From Maridesulfovibrio bastinii DSM 16055 (lineage in GTDB: Bacteria > Desulfobacterota > Desulfovibrionia > Desulfovibrionales > Desulfovibrionaceae), in NCBI RefSeq assembly GCF_000429985.1, contig NZ_AUCX01000008.1, positions 1 through 64,000 on the forward strand: DNA of 64,000 bases, given 5' to 3'. Numbering within the stretch: position 1 is the first letter of the stretch; every line of letters starts with the position of its first letter. Positions 53,438 through 63,981 of this stretch are shown in pieces. A program made the translations under genes and the position numbers. Under the pieces are notes generated by a model. That model saw only the letters and a program-made list of their open reading frames with translations, had not been told where the DNA came from and did not search any database.

Positions 53438-55321
53438 ATGATAAGAAAACAGCCACCACCGGAAATATTCGACCTAATAGTTGTAGGAGCTGGACATGCA
53501 GGATGTGAAGCAGCAATGGCAGCTTCCAATCTTGGACTCAAAACACTCCTAATTACCATCAATATAGACCGTATAGGACACCTTTCCTGCAATCCAGCCA
53601 TAGGCGGGCTTGCTAAAGGCCACATGGTCAAAGAAATTGATGCACTCGGTGGCTGCATAGGACGCTGGGCGGATGAAGCAGGAATTCAATTCAGAATTCT
53701 AAACACCAGAAAAGGACCTGCGGTAAGATCTACCAGAGCACAGATAGACAGAACCCAGTATATGAAGGTTGTTCAGAGAGATATTTTTGCTCAGGATAAT
53801 CTATGGGTCCGTCAGGGAATGGCTGATTCGCTGATACTTGAAGATGGTAAAGTTACTGGAATTGTATCAGAAATCGGTGAAAAATTTAATTCACGCTCTG
53901 TTCTTCTTACTACCGGAACATTTCTTCAAGGCCTTATCCATATTGGTCTGGAACATTTTCATGCCGGACGTATGGGTGATCCCGCATCAGTCGGCATGTC
54001 CGCGAGCCTCAAAAAAGCAGGAATAGAGCTTGGAAGGCTTAAGACAGGCACTACACCCCGCCTTTTAAAAGATTCTGTGGACTTTGATAAACTAGAAGAA
54101 CAGCCCGGAGACAATCCGCCGGTACCGTTCAGCTTCAGGACCAATAAAATCAGCATGCCGCAGGTTTCCTGCCATCTGACTTATACAAACGAAAAAGCTC
54201 ATGAAGCTATCAGGTCCGGCTTTGAACGCTCTCCAATGTTCACTGGGATAATTAAAGGAACCGGAGCAAGATACTGCCCTTCAATTGAAGACAAGGTTGC
54301 ACGCTTCCCGGAAAAAGATCGGCATCAGATTTTTATAGAACCGGAAGGACTTAACAGCCCTGAAGTCTATCCTAGTGGAATTCCTACCAGTCTGCCTCTC
54401 GATATCCAGAAAAAAATGGTTCATGCCATTACAGGACTGGAAAAAGCCCAGATAGTCAGACCGGGATATGCGATTGAATACGATTATGTTCCCCCGACCC
54501 AGCTTCTGCCGACCCTTGAAACAAAAGCTGTTTCAGGGCTTTATATGGCTGGCCAGATAAACGGAACCTCAGGTTATGAAGAGGCCGCCGCTCAGGGAAT
54601 CTGGGCAGCGTTGAATGCATTCTGCTCCATTACAGGGAAAGATCCCTTTCTACTTTCACGAGATCAGGCCTACATCGCTGTTCTGGTTGATGATCTTGTT
54701 ACTAAAGGAACTCTTGAACCGTATCGCATGTTTACTTCCAGAGCTGAATACAGGCTGTTGCTTCGTGAAGGCAATGCTGATTTGAGGCTGACAGAAATAG
54801 GCCGTGATTTGGGACTGGTAAAAGAGGAGCATTGGAACCTTTTCAAGCATAAAAAAGAAATGCTCGATACTATCGTAGCCAGTCTGAACAACATCAGCAT
54901 TAAACCGGATACTCCGACCAGAGAAGCTATCAGGGAACTCGGTGGAACTCCTCCCGGAAAATCAGTTCCACTCGCATCAATTCTGCGCCAGCCGGAACTT
55001 GATATTCATGACATGAAAAAATTCTGGCCTGAGATTGAAAATTTCCCCGAAACAGTTTTATCGGAAGCTGAAACTCAGGTTAAATATGAAGGATATCTGG
55101 TCCGTCAGCAGGAAATGGTAGAAAAATTCCACCGCCTTGAATCAGTATCAATACCGGAAAATATTGTTTACAAAGAAGTATCAGGTCTAACTGCTGAAGC
55201 CGTTGAAAAACTTGAAAAAGTCAGACCGATGACTCTCGGACAGGCAAGCCGAATATCCGGCATAACTCCAGCTGCTGTTGCCGGCATAGAAATACATATG
55301 AAAAAGATGGGAGTGCTATAA
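53438..55321 (+). CDS. mnmG: tRNA uridine-5-carboxymethylaminomethyl modification enzyme MnmG
   Basis: 627 residues, the standard length. [20 protein letters not shown] at about 11-30 binds [25 protein letters not shown] follows, and the GidA signatures GTTPRLL near 203-210 and [15 protein letters not shown] near 377 are present. With MnmE it modifies the wobble uridine of several tRNAs. SD is weak. mnmE is not in the window. Confidence 0.97.
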   Translation: MIRKQPPPEIFDLIVVGAGHAGCEAAMAASNLGLKTLLITINIDRIGHLSCNPAIGGLAKGHMVKEIDALGGCIGRWADEAGIQFRILNTRKGPAVRSTRAQIDRTQYMKVVQRDIFAQDNLWVRQGMADSLILEDGKVTGIVSEIGEKFNSRSVLLTTGTFLQGLIHIGLEHFHAGRMGDPASVGMSASLKKAGIELGRLKTGTTPRLLKDSVDFDKLEEQPGDNPPVPFSFRTNKISMPQVSCHLTYTNEKAHEAIRSGFERSPMFTGIIKGTGARYCPSIEDKVARFPEKDRHQIFIEPEGLNSPEVYPSGIPTSLPLDIQKKMVHAITGLEKAQIVRPGYAIEYDYVPPTQLLPTLETKAVSGLYMAGQINGTSGYEEAAAQGIWAALNAFCSITGKDPFLLSRDQAYIAVLVDDLVTKGTLEPYRMFTSRAEYRLLLREGNADLRLTEIGRDLGLVKEEHWNLFKHKKEMLDTIVASLNNISIKPDTPTREAIRELGGTPPGKSVPLASILRQPELDIHDMKKFWPEIENFPETVLSEAETQVKYEGYLVRQQEMVEKFHRLESVSIPENIVYKEVSGLTAEAVEKLEKVRPMTLGQASRISGITPAAVAGIEIHMKKMGVL

Positions 55322-55486
55322 GTTCTCTCATCTTAAACAGCTGACTTTATTAATCCAGCAAAGTAAACTTAACCAAAGTATGAGGAATTTTTAAATTGAA
55401 ATTTAGGCAGACAGTATAGTAGCATACTGATAATTTCTTTTTTAGCTGCAAGCTTTTCCGGTAACATCAACCAGCGGATTTAAAAA

Positions 55487-56515
55487 GTGGATCAGGAATA
55501 CGCCTATCAAGTTCTGGAAAGTTTCTCACGAAATGGACTGCCTCCGCATATATGGTATCTTCTTTTTGGAATCTTATTTGTTGTAGCCGTCCTGACAATA
55601 ATAATCCTTTGGTTCAACAACAAAGAATTACGTAAAAAAGTAAAACAATTTCCTCCCAGCTGGATTACTGACCAGACTGAAATTCGCCAGATTCTGGATA
55701 CGGCACTTTTAAGCCGCTCAAAAATAGATATAAGTTTCCATTCTGCATCAGAAAAGCGTAAAACAATTCCGTGTTCAATTCTTGAAAGTGATCCTGAACT
55801 AAAGCTGGAGTTGCCTGTTTCAGGAAAACAATCTGAAATAATGCTTGAAAAAAATGTTGATATTTTTTTTAGCATTCCCACAAGGCATAAGGGACAATAT
55901 ATTTTTTATAAATTTACCTCTCAGGTAATTGCTTGTGATAATACCGGCTCCCATATTTCCCAGTGTGTAATAAATACCCCGGACCATCTTGAACAGACTC
56001 AGCATAGAGAATACCTGCGAATCTCCCCTCCTTCCAGATTATATGACTATGTAAATATCCTTCCCGAAATGAATCCATTCACAAAAGAATGTATTGAGTA
56101 TGTTACAACAAATGGTGAAATTGCCCCAGAAGACATCTTCGGTGAAGATTCGCAAATTATTTTAGGAGATATTTCAGGAGGAGGATTATCTCTTGAAATC
56201 ACTAAATTTGAATCTTCAAAAGCCAAAGATTTTAATTTTGCCAGAGGAAAAAATTTTCTAATCCTGCTCGGATTGGTTGATACGGGGTCAAAAGGTATTT
56301 TGAGATATCTGTTTTTGTGCAAAATACGCAGATTCTATCTTGATCATGTTCAAAATAAAGCTCAAATCGGCTTATCTTTTGAGAACTTATTTTCAGGATT
56401 TGATGAAGAAACAGGAAACCCTAAATGGCTGAATCTTGAAGGTCAGGGATGTAAACAAATTGATGACTGGGCATATAATGTCTATCTTGAATTATACCGG
56501 GAAGGTCTGGATTAG
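55487..56515 (+). CDS. YcgR-like membrane-anchored PilZ protein
   Basis: GTG start. 342 residues: one membrane helix (22-43), a YcgR-N/PilZN-like middle (about 75-165), and a PilZ domain in which RxxxR is R175-EYL-R179 and [D/N]xSxxG is D229-ISGG-G234. Both c-di-GMP motifs are intact, so it should bind the messenger. Between R179 and D229 is an insertion of about 35 residues. The motif contrast with the degraded PilZ at 571 is notable. It may act on motility or envelope processes; a diguanylate cyclase is encoded 3.6 kb downstream. Confidence 0.8.
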   Translation: MDQEYAYQVLESFSRNGLPPHIWYLLFGILFVVAVLTIIILWFNNKELRKKVKQFPPSWITDQTEIRQILDTALLSRSKIDISFHSASEKRKTIPCSILESDPELKLELPVSGKQSEIMLEKNVDIFFSIPTRHKGQYIFYKFTSQVIACDNTGSHISQCVINTPDHLEQTQHREYLRISPPSRLYDYVNILPEMNPFTKECIEYVTTNGEIAPEDIFGEDSQIILGDISGGGLSLEITKFESSKAKDFNFARGKNFLILLGLVDTGSKGILRYLFLCKIRRFYLDHVQNKAQIGLSFENLFSGFDEETGNPKWLNLEGQGCKQIDDWAYNVYLELYREGLD

Positions 56516-56651
56516 ATAAATATTACTCTTCCTGTTGACAGTTACCAAGATTGATCTTTATTTAAATATTAAAACCAACTGGAGTATCATTTTATTTTTA
56601 TAATATACTCCGAAATCCGCAAATTAAACCTAAATAGTGAGGAATACTCTC

Positions 56652-57476
56652 TTGGACGAAGGCTCTGAGGGGCGATTATGGCCCAAATTTCTTAATATAT
56701 TCAAAAAACATGATCCACGTCTCGAAGAACATATTCTCGAGGCAAGTGAAGATGGTGAAATCAGAAGCGAGGTTGTTTCCATCCTTTTGAATGTTCTTGA
56801 ACTAAAGGACACTGAAGCACAGGAAATAATGGTTCCGCGAACTGATATAATAGGTGCTGAATATGAAGGTGGTATAAAAGAAGTAGCCCGCCAGATTATT
56901 ACACACAGCCATTCCAGAATCCCTGTTTACAGGGACACCAAAGACAATATTCTCGGAATTGTTCACGCTAAGGACATAATCAGGCATCTTCTTGAAGATG
57001 AAACTGATTACGACCTCTCTGAATTGATGCGCGTTCCTTTTTTTGTTCCCGAGAACACCAAAGTCAAAAAACTTCTGACCGAATTTCAGTCTGGAAGAAT
57101 ACACATGGCTATTGTTCAGGACGAATATGGTGGAACATCCGGGCTTATAACGCTTGAAGATGTTCTTGAAGAAATTGTCGGTGATATTGAAGATGAATAT
57201 GATGCGGAACGTCCCGATGAGATTCAGGAACTTGAAAATGGTAACCTGATAGTTTCAGGCCGGGTTCCTCTCTACGATATTTCAGAACGGCTTGATCTGC
57301 AGCTCGATTCCGAACATGTCGAAACAATAGGTGGCTATCTTTCACAATTAGCTGGAAGAATTCCCGCAAAAGGTGAATTCATTACCCTGTCTGGTTTCAA
57401 ATTCACAATTCATGACGGGGATAATAAACAAGTCAGCTCAATTCTGATAGAACCGATAAATAAACTTCCCGAGTAA
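56652..57476 (+). CDS. CorC/HlyC-type CBS-domain protein
   Basis: Start uncertain: GTG at 56637 or TTG at 56652; the TTG is preferred because AGGA lies eight bases upstream. About 275 residues without membrane helices: N-terminal cap, two CBS domains (about 55-185, IMVPRTDIIGAEY and AIVQDEYGGTSGLITLEDVLEEIVGDIEDEYD) and a C-terminal CorC_HlyC domain ending in GGYLSQLAGRIPAKGE and FTIHDGD. The family is tied to Mg/Co homeostasis and often precedes lnt, as it does here (2 bp apart). Confidence 0.9.
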   Translation: MDEGSEGRLWPKFLNIFKKHDPRLEEHILEASEDGEIRSEVVSILLNVLELKDTEAQEIMVPRTDIIGAEYEGGIKEVARQIITHSHSRIPVYRDTKDNILGIVHAKDIIRHLLEDETDYDLSELMRVPFFVPENTKVKKLLTEFQSGRIHMAIVQDEYGGTSGLITLEDVLEEIVGDIEDEYDAERPDEIQELENGNLIVSGRVPLYDISERLDLQLDSEHVETIGGYLSQLAGRIPAKGEFITLSGFKFTIHDGDNKQVSSILIEPINKLPE

Positions 57477-57478
57477 GA

Positions 57479-59002
57479 ATGCTCCTTCCAATAATCATAA
57501 CAGTTTTAAGTGCAGGTTTAGGGTACGCAAACCCTATCCTGCATTTTCCCATAGCTGTACTGCTTTTCCCTATAGTTTTAAGTTATCTCGGCATGAGAGC
57601 CGAGACTCCCGGCAGAGCCTTTAAACATGGTTGGATCTGCGGTAGCTTTGCATGCCTTGTCTGCATGTACTGGATAGCTGTTCCCATAGGTCTCTACGGG
57701 GGCATATCATGGCTGATAGCCTTCCCCTGCCCTGTACTTGTTTCAATGTTTGTAGGACTTTATTACGGCTTATTCTCATGGGCTATGTATCTGGCCTGTA
57801 GAAAAATGTCTCCCCTTCTCCTCTGCATTTTCAGCGGAATTTTCTGGGCGGCAATGGAAACAGCTCAGGGAGTTCTTTTTACAGGCTTCCCGTGGATGAA
57901 TCTTTCCTCAGCTTTTTCATTCTGGCCGGAGACAATACAGGGTGCAGCATATATAGGGGCTTACGGGCTTTCCGGAGTTATGGTTATTTTAAGCACAAGC
58001 CTGCTGTTTATAAAAAGTTCCAAATCATCTGTCGCAATTTTTTTAATATGTCTGGCAGCGTTATCATCAGCTAGCTACCAACGCATATTTTCTTCCACGG
58101 CTAAAAACAGAGTGCAAAATGCAACTGAAGCTGTAGTAGGAGTTGTACAGGGTAACATTGATCAAAGTAAAAAATGGGATGAATCTTATCAGGAAGGAAC
58201 TCTTGAAAAGTACATCAGATTATCTGAAAAAATTCAGAATAAAGTCGATGTTATTATCTGGCCTGAAACAGCAATGCCATTTTTTATTCAGGACCCCGGT
58301 AAATTGAGGTTCAAACTTTTTCAGTTTGCCAGAAAAATAAAAACACCTATTCTGACAGGCGCTCCGGGGTACATCATGCACCCTGACCAGAGAAACTACT
58401 CCCTGTATAACAGGGCTTATTTTATTGATACCAGACACCAAATTGTTGACTGGTATGATAAACACCACCTTGTTCCCTTTGGAGAATACGTTCCTTTAAA
58501 AGATTACCTTCCCATCGGTAAACTTGTAGAGGGAGCCGGTGATTTTATACCAGGTAATGAATGTGCCCCGATACTGACAGATCGTCTTGCTATGGGTATA
58601 CTGATCTGTTACGAAGGTATCTTTCCTGAACTTGCCTGGAAAAGAGTTGAAAAAGGAGCAAACCTGCTCGTAAATATCAGTAATGATGCATGGTATGGTA
58701 AAACATCAGCACCATATCAACATCTTAGTCTGGTAGTTTTAAGAGCTGTAGAACAGGGGCGCACCCTTATCCGCGGAACAAATACAGGAATTTCATGTAC
58801 CATTGATCCTCAAGGCATAATTAAAAATGCTTCTGAATTATTTGTAGAGGATCAATTTTCAGCCAAAGTAAAACTGTTCAATGAAAAAACATTTTATAAT
58901 TTTCATTATGAATTCATAACATTATTCCCGCCTGTGGTGACTGTAATAATCATGATCTGGCTCATTGCAGTTTCCAGAAAGAAACGGGATAAAACATCAT
59001 AA
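57479..59002 (+). CDS. lnt: Apolipoprotein N-acyltransferase
   Basis: 507 residues. Six or so membrane helices (about 1-190) are followed by a nitrilase-like periplasmic domain. Catalytic triad candidates are Glu in IIWPETAMPFF (near 262), Lys in YDKHHLVPFGEYVP (near 328) and Cys in MGILICYEGIFPEL (near 380). It adds the third acyl chain to lipoproteins, confirming a Gram-negative envelope. It directly follows the CorC-type gene, the usual pairing. The prfB start is 18 bp past its stop. Confidence 0.95.
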   Translation: MLLPIIITVLSAGLGYANPILHFPIAVLLFPIVLSYLGMRAETPGRAFKHGWICGSFACLVCMYWIAVPIGLYGGISWLIAFPCPVLVSMFVGLYYGLFSWAMYLACRKMSPLLLCIFSGIFWAAMETAQGVLFTGFPWMNLSSAFSFWPETIQGAAYIGAYGLSGVMVILSTSLLFIKSSKSSVAIFLICLAALSSASYQRIFSSTAKNRVQNATEAVVGVVQGNIDQSKKWDESYQEGTLEKYIRLSEKIQNKVDVIIWPETAMPFFIQDPGKLRFKLFQFARKIKTPILTGAPGYIMHPDQRNYSLYNRAYFIDTRHQIVDWYDKHHLVPFGEYVPLKDYLPIGKLVEGAGDFIPGNECAPILTDRLAMGILICYEGIFPELAWKRVEKGANLLVNISNDAWYGKTSAPYQHLSLVVLRAVEQGRTLIRGTNTGISCTIDPQGIIKNASELFVEDQFSAKVKLFNEKTFYNFHYEFITLFPPVVTVIIMIWLIAVSRKKRDKTS

Positions 59003-59020
59003 CCGCAAATATAGAAAAAT

Positions 59021-60140
59021 ATGCTTCAGTATTCAGAACTAAAACACAACGCATTGGAACTTTTCACTAAATACGAAACTCTCTGGGGGCGTCTTTGACC
59101 ATGAACAAAGCAGTGAACGCCTTCAGGAAATTGAACACGATCTAAGTAAACCCGGGGCATGGGATAAACCTGATGAACTGACCCCGGTACTTAAAGAAAA
59201 AAGTGAACTCACTGAAAAAATAGATTCATTTACAAAGCTGCAAGCAGCCAGAAATGACACTAAAGAATGGCTTACTCTGGCTGAAGAAGATCAGGAAGAA
59301 GAAATCCTACAGGCTTTCTCAGAAAATATAGATAAGTTACAAAAACTGATTAATCAGACAGAACTTGCTGCTCTGCTGTCTGGACCAGAAGATAAAAGTA
59401 CTGCTATTTTTGAAATTCATCCAGGAGCTGGTGGCGTTGAAGCACAGGACTGGGCGGAGATGCTCCTTAGAATGTATCTGCGCTGGTGTGAAAAACGAAA
59501 CTGGAAAACATCCTATCTAGACCTCCAACCTGGTGACGAAGCTGGAATAAAAAGTGTAACTGTTCAGGTCGAGGGACTTTATGCCTACGGTTTCCTCAAA
59601 AGTGAGTCAGGAATCCACCGTCTGATCAGAATTTCACCTTTTGATGCCTCTGGGCGCAGACATACTTCCTTTGCGTCAGTAGATGTGTATCCTGAAATAA
59701 GTCAGGACATTGAAATCGATGTCAAAGATGAAGATCTCAGAATAGATGTTTTCAGAGCAAGCGGTCCCGGCGGACAGCATGTTAACAAAACTAATTCAGC
59801 CGTCAGGATCACACATCTTCCGACAAAAACCGTAGTCCAGTGCCAGAACGAAAAGTCTCAGATTAAAAATAAAGAGACTGCGATGAAAGTTCTTAAATCC
59901 AGACTATATGAACTGGAGCTGAGAAAAATAGAAGAAAGCAAGCGTGCGGAATATTCTTCAAAAGACTCAATAGGTTGGGGCAGCCAGATCAGAACTTACA
60001 CTATGCAACCATACAGGCTGGTAAAAGATCACCGTTGCGGAGCTGAAGACGGCAATGTCGAGGCTGTTCTTGATGGTGATCTGGACAACATAGTCCGCAG
60101 CTACATGCTTCATGCCTACGGTGGAGAGAATGAACGCTGA
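59021..60140 (+). CDS. prfB: Peptide chain release factor 2, with programmed +1 frameshift
   Basis: Two frames joined: 59021-59095 and 59097-60140. The first 25 codons (MLQYSELKHNALELF...) end at CTT TGA C (59093-59099), preceded by the SD-like GGGGG; a +1 slip on CTT reads GAC and continues DHEQSSERLQ in the long frame. The total is about 372 residues, right for RF2. Later motifs: HPGAGGVEAQDWAEM near 131, SPF for stop-codon reading (near 205) and SGPGGQHVNKTNS with the GGQ tip. RF2 reads UGA and UAA, so low RF2 lets the slip restore it. Confidence 0.95.
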
Positions 60141-60981
60141 ATACATAGCGGAAAATGAATCTTGTCTGCTGGAAGAAATGCTTTCCATCAGAGATCTATT
60201 CTGTACTTCAGATCAAATCGTCAACGGAATGGTCCAGCAAAAAGCTATGGGCATTCTCAGACTTTGCCCGGGAATGACTCTTGAGGCATGGGAAATTCTG
60301 GCCCAGCAGCATGGGCTTAATGACTGGATAACAGTACCAGTTGATGAAGACGCTCTTCCGCATCTCAGACATGTTCAATCTGTTCTGGCAAAGCTTTCTT
60401 ACGAAACCGAACATGACCCATTGACCGGGCTTTCGAACAGGCGTGTTTTCGAAAGAATTCTTGATCAGGAAATAGAACGTTCTCAGCGAGGCAAGACATC
60501 AGTCAGTCTGGCGATTCTTGATCTTGATAATTTTAAAGCTGTAAATGACACCTACGGTCACCTTAAAGGTGATGAAGTACTGATAGATCTTGCTGATTTG
60601 ATTTCACGAAACTCAAGACGCTATGACCTTGTTTCCAGAATTGGCGGCGAAGAGTTTGCGGTTATTATATCAGGAGTTGGAATTTTTAAAGCTGAACAAA
60701 TGCTCGACAGGCTTCTTGCACAAATTAGAGAACTGGAATTTTCAACTCCGGACGGTACAGAAAAATTTGGAATCAGCTGCTCTGCCGGAGTAACATCTTA
60801 TAAAGGTCTGGTTGAGATAAAACCGCATGAACTGATAGATGAAGCCGACAAGGCTCTTTATGAAGCTAAAAATGCAGGTAAAGACTGTGTAATGACTGCA
60901 GATCCTGTTGATCTTCAGGCGGTTACAAAACAAACGCTGGTTCATGCCAACGAGAAAAAATTCCTTTTTACGGGGAAATAG
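60130..60981 (+). CDS. Diguanylate cyclase (GGDEF domain)
   Basis: The ATG at 60130 has GGAG four bases upstream; it overlaps the prfB end by 11 bp. 283 residues. An N-terminal helical region (about 1-100) of unknown type precedes a GGDEF domain: DPLTGLSNRRVFE near 96, DLDNFKAVNDTYGHLKGDE near 131-149, and the active site GGEEF near 177. An RxxD inhibitory site (RRYD) lies five residues before it, so product inhibition is expected. No membrane segment, so cytoplasmic. Confidence 0.92.
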   Translation: MNAEYIAENESCLLEEMLSIRDLFCTSDQIVNGMVQQKAMGILRLCPGMTLEAWEILAQQHGLNDWITVPVDEDALPHLRHVQSVLAKLSYETEHDPLTGLSNRRVFERILDQEIERSQRGKTSVSLAILDLDNFKAVNDTYGHLKGDEVLIDLADLISRNSRRYDLVSRIGGEEFAVIISGVGIFKAEQMLDRLLAQIRELEFSTPDGTEKFGISCSAGVTSYKGLVEIKPHELIDEADKALYEAKNAGKDCVMTADPVDLQAVTKQTLVHANEKKFLFTGK

Positions 60982-60993
60982 GATGGTATTTAA

Positions 60994-61818
60994 ATGATCA
61001 ACGCCAACAAGACGTTGAGTATGGCCATAATGAGCGGAAAAGGTGGAGTAGGAAAAACTAATATTTCACTTAACCTTTCTTACGCCCTGAATGCAGGTGG
61101 AAACAGTCTTCTTCTTATGGACTGTGACCTTGGGCTGGCCAATCTTGACGTCCTTCTGGGAATTTCCCCGGAAAGCAACCTTCAGGACCTGCTGACAAAA
61201 GGAACCGCCCCTTCGGACGTTGTTATTCCCATGGAACCGGGAAGAAAACTTGATATTCTCCCCGCGGCATCAGGTGTTCCTGAACTGGTTGAAATGGATG
61301 AAGATATGCAGGGTATGCTTTTCAAAAAGCTTACCAGCCTTGTAGGACGCTACCAGTATCTGATCATGGACCTCGGCGCAGGTATCAATAAAACTGTCAT
61401 GTCATTTGCTTCGATGACCCAATTAAGACTTGTAGTCGTTACTCCTGAACCGACTTCACTGACAGACAGCTATGCTCTGATTAAGGTTCTGGCCACCCAG
61501 CACGGGGTCAAAGACTTTTTCATAGTAGTCAATCAGGCTTCTTCATCAAGTGAAGCAAAGGAAACATTCACCAGATTAAACCTTGCCTGTCAGAAATTTC
61601 TAGATATTACCCTGAAAAGTATTGGTTTTGTTCGTTATGACCAGAACGTGCCTGAAGCTGTGCGCCGGCAGACGCCATTAATTAAATTTGCTCCTAAATC
61701 AAATGCCAGCCGGGACATAATCAATATAGCAGTTAAAATTCAAAAATTACGCATGGATAATATGAATCTGATTGCCGAAAAGCCCATAATGAGTAATTTT
61801 CCTTTAGTTGGAAATTAA
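60994..61818 (+). CDS. MinD/ParA-type ATPase, FlhG-like
   Basis: 274 residues. Deviant Walker A SGKGGVGKTNISLNL (about 14-28) includes the signature lysine of MinD/ParA/FlhG. DCDLGLANLDVLLG near 43-56 is the switch region typical of FlhG/MinD2; DLGAGINKTVMSF near 125 replaces the usual DxPxG. The C-terminus lacks a clear amphipathic membrane helix. FlhG proteins set flagellar number and placement; the flagellar operons are not in this window, so this is a family-level call. Confidence 0.85.
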   Translation: MINANKTLSMAIMSGKGGVGKTNISLNLSYALNAGGNSLLLMDCDLGLANLDVLLGISPESNLQDLLTKGTAPSDVVIPMEPGRKLDILPAASGVPELVEMDEDMQGMLFKKLTSLVGRYQYLIMDLGAGINKTVMSFASMTQLRLVVVTPEPTSLTDSYALIKVLATQHGVKDFFIVVNQASSSSEAKETFTRLNLACQKFLDITLKSIGFVRYDQNVPEAVRRQTPLIKFAPKSNASRDIINIAVKIQKLRMDNMNLIAEKPIMSNFPLVGN

Positions 61819-61910
61819 TAAATTACTTGACGAAAAGGACAACTTTTCGGCAAGGTTGTGATAGTAATTAATCATAACTTGTCACACTCAACCTGACTTG
61901 GGAGAAGACA

Positions 61911-62186
61911 ATGAACAAAAGTGAACTGATAAAAACTCTTGCCGAACAAAAAGGCCTCCATGTTGACGATTCAGCTGAAATTGTCGGAGCCTTTGTTGAC
62001 TCTATCAAAGAAGCTCTTATCAGAGGAGACAGAGTTGAAATCAGAGGTTTCGGAAGTTTTAAAATTAAAGAATACAGGGGTTATGTAGGAAGGAATCCTA
62101 AAACAGGTTCCGTAGTGGATGTTACCCCTAAAAAACTTCCTTTCTTCCGTCCCGGTAAAGAACTTAAGGAATATCTTAACGATTAA
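61911..62186 (+). CDS. HU/IHF-family DNA-binding protein, second copy
   Basis: 91 residues. NKSELIKTLAEQKGLHVDDSAEIVGAF gives the dimerisation helices, RGDRVEIRGFGSFKIKEYRGYVGRNPKTGSVVDV the DNA arms and FFRPGKELKEYL the end. IHF-like proteins of sulfate reducers have this form. GGGAGA SD seven bases before the ATG. Its stop overlaps the selenoprotein start (TAATG), so the two are translationally coupled. Confidence 0.95.
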   Translation: MNKSELIKTLAEQKGLHVDDSAEIVGAFVDSIKEALIRGDRVEIRGFGSFKIKEYRGYVGRNPKTGSVVDVTPKKLPFFRPGKELKEYLND

Positions 62187-63079
62187 TGTTTTTTAGAATC
62201 TTTTTTCTGTGGTTAAGTGTCAGCCTGCTGTGGATATCTCCCGTGCAGGCTGACGATTATGTATTGTCTTTAGCTTTTACAGCCAATACCTTCGGTAAAG
62301 TGAACCCCTGCCCCACATGAGGCGGGAAAACCATTGGTGGACTGGCCCGGCGGGCTGGCTATCTTAATGATTTAAAGGCGACAACCAAGGACCACCCTTT
62401 ATTGATCCTTGGCGGGTCTTATGAATTTCTGCTTCCGGAAGGAAAACCAGATCAAGATAAAAAGAGGGATGCTCTGGCAAAAATCTTTTCTTATCTTGAT
62501 TATGATTTTGGCATGCTTTCGCCTGAAGAAAGCAGCTACCTTTCAAAATCACCATCTGGAATACCAGATGGGTGGAAATATTATTCTCAAATTACTTTCA
62601 AAAAATTTAAAATTGAGAATGGAAAAACCGTTGGTATAATTACATTTCCAACCATTGAGGATGATAAATCCAATCAAATTTCGGAAGCCCTTGCAGCCAG
62701 AATGGTGAGCTGCTTTAAAAAATTTAGAAAAGAGGCGGATATTCTTATCGGGATGAGTCCCTGGGGCTACTTTAAAGAAAAGTCGCTGCTTAAAAACAGT
62801 CAGTATCTGCAATGCCCTCTTGATATCCTTTTAGGAAGCGGTAAGGGACCGGGACTGACGGGACAGTTAGTTGCAGAAAACAGCACACTTTGGGTCAGAT
62901 GTTATCCCACGGGAAAAGCTGTAAGCAGAGTGGATATAATTAAATTTCCAGATAAGAATTCGGATTTTAAATGGAAGTTTGGAGAAAATATTCGTTGCCT
63001 GATTCAAAGCCTATTGAAAAATACAAGAGAAGACCCTAAGGTTCTCAACTTACTTGTAGGAATTTCCGACGAAAAGTAA
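62186..63079 (+). CDS. UshA-like selenoprotein (in-frame UGA at codon 45)
   Basis: The ATG at 62186 opens a signal peptide ([22 protein letters not shown]). The frame then meets TGA at 62318-62320 and continues open to 63079, 297 residues in all. Around the TGA the reading is [19 protein letters not shown], so C42 and U45 form a CxxU redox motif followed by the GGLARRA block of UshA-type calcineurin-fold proteins. The metal-binding Asp/His residues of true 5'-nucleotidases look lost (LILGGSYEF replaces the D-x-G-D strand). A GCCC-GGC-GGGC hairpin starts about 27 nt past the UGA, a SECIS candidate. Probably a periplasmic redox protein; coupled to HU upstream. Confidence 0.82.
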
Positions 63080-63102
63080 TCCGTGACATTCAGGAGGAAA
63101 AA

Positions 63103-63981
63103 ATGGATTTCCAAGGAGCATTTACTGCTCTAGTCACACCTTTCAAGAATGGTAAGATCGATGAGGAAGCTTACCGTGAACTGATTGAGTGGCAGATTGA
63201 ACAGGGGATAGATGGTCTTGTTCCATGCGGCACAACAGGTGAAGCTGCAACAATGACCCATGAAGAACAGGGTGATGTTATAAGAATCTGTGTGGAACAG
63301 GTAGCCAAAAGAATACCTGTAATTGCCGGAGCTGGTTCCAACAATACCCGTGAAGCTGTAAACCTGACCCTGCTTGCAAAACAGGCCGGAGCGGATGCAG
63401 CGCTTCAGATTACTCCGTACTATAATAAACCCACTCCTGACGGACTGCTTGCACATTTTAAAGTTCTTGCTAAAGAATCTTCTATGCCGTTTATTCTTTA
63501 TAATGTTCCGGGTAGAACAGGCCTTAACGCCAAACCGGCTACCATTGCCCGCATAGCCCGTGAAGTTCCGGAGGTTATAGGTGTAAAAGATGCCACGGCA
63601 AACATGATTCAGGCATCTGAGATGATTGAACAGTGTCCCGAAGGTTTCACCGTGCTTTCAGGTGATGACTTTACCGTACTACCTTTACTTTCGCTTGGTG
63701 GTCACGGTGTTATTTCGGTTGTCAGCAACATTGTTCCGGCAATGATGTCTGACATGTGCAGAGCTTACCGTGAAAAAGATACTGCAACAGCTATGGAGCT
63801 GCATTACAAAATGCAGCCACTCAGCCGCAGCATGTTTATTGAAACAAACCCAATCCCGGTAAAAACAGCATTGGGCATGATGGGCAAAATGGAAACATCT
63901 TTCAGATTGCCTCTTGTTCCGCTTGAACCTGAAAATGAAATCAAGCTGAAAAACGCCCTTTCCGAAAACGGAATTATCTAA
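63103..63981 (+). CDS. dapA: 4-hydroxy-tetrahydrodipicolinate synthase
   Basis: 292 residues, standard. [19 protein letters not shown] opens the family, [16 protein letters not shown] near 41-56 binds pyruvate and LYNVPGRTG near 132-140 includes the active-site Tyr; IGVKDAT near 159-165 holds the Schiff-base lysine. First committed step of lysine and diaminopimelate synthesis. AGGAGG SD. The gene ends 19 bp before the window edge. Confidence 0.97.
   Translation: MDFQGAFTALVTPFKNGKIDEEAYRELIEWQIEQGIDGLVPCGTTGEAATMTHEEQGDVIRICVEQVAKRIPVIAGAGSNNTREAVNLTLLAKQAGADAALQITPYYNKPTPDGLLAHFKVLAKESSMPFILYNVPGRTGLNAKPATIARIAREVPEVIGVKDATANMIQASEMIEQCPEGFTVLSGDDFTVLPLLSLGGHGVISVVSNIVPAMMSDMCRAYREKDTATAMELHYKMQPLSRSMFIETNPIPVKTALGMMGKMETSFRLPLVPLEPENEIKLKNALSENGII

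Noticed and set aside
59460-60140. Short prfB-like gene starting at 59460
   Set aside because: It is the C-terminal part of RF2; the upstream frame and the frameshift site give a full-length protein.
62402-63079. Stand-alone 225-residue gene starting at TTG 62402
   Set aside because: The frame continues upstream through TGA to a signal-peptide start; the TTG has no SD and begins within the domain.
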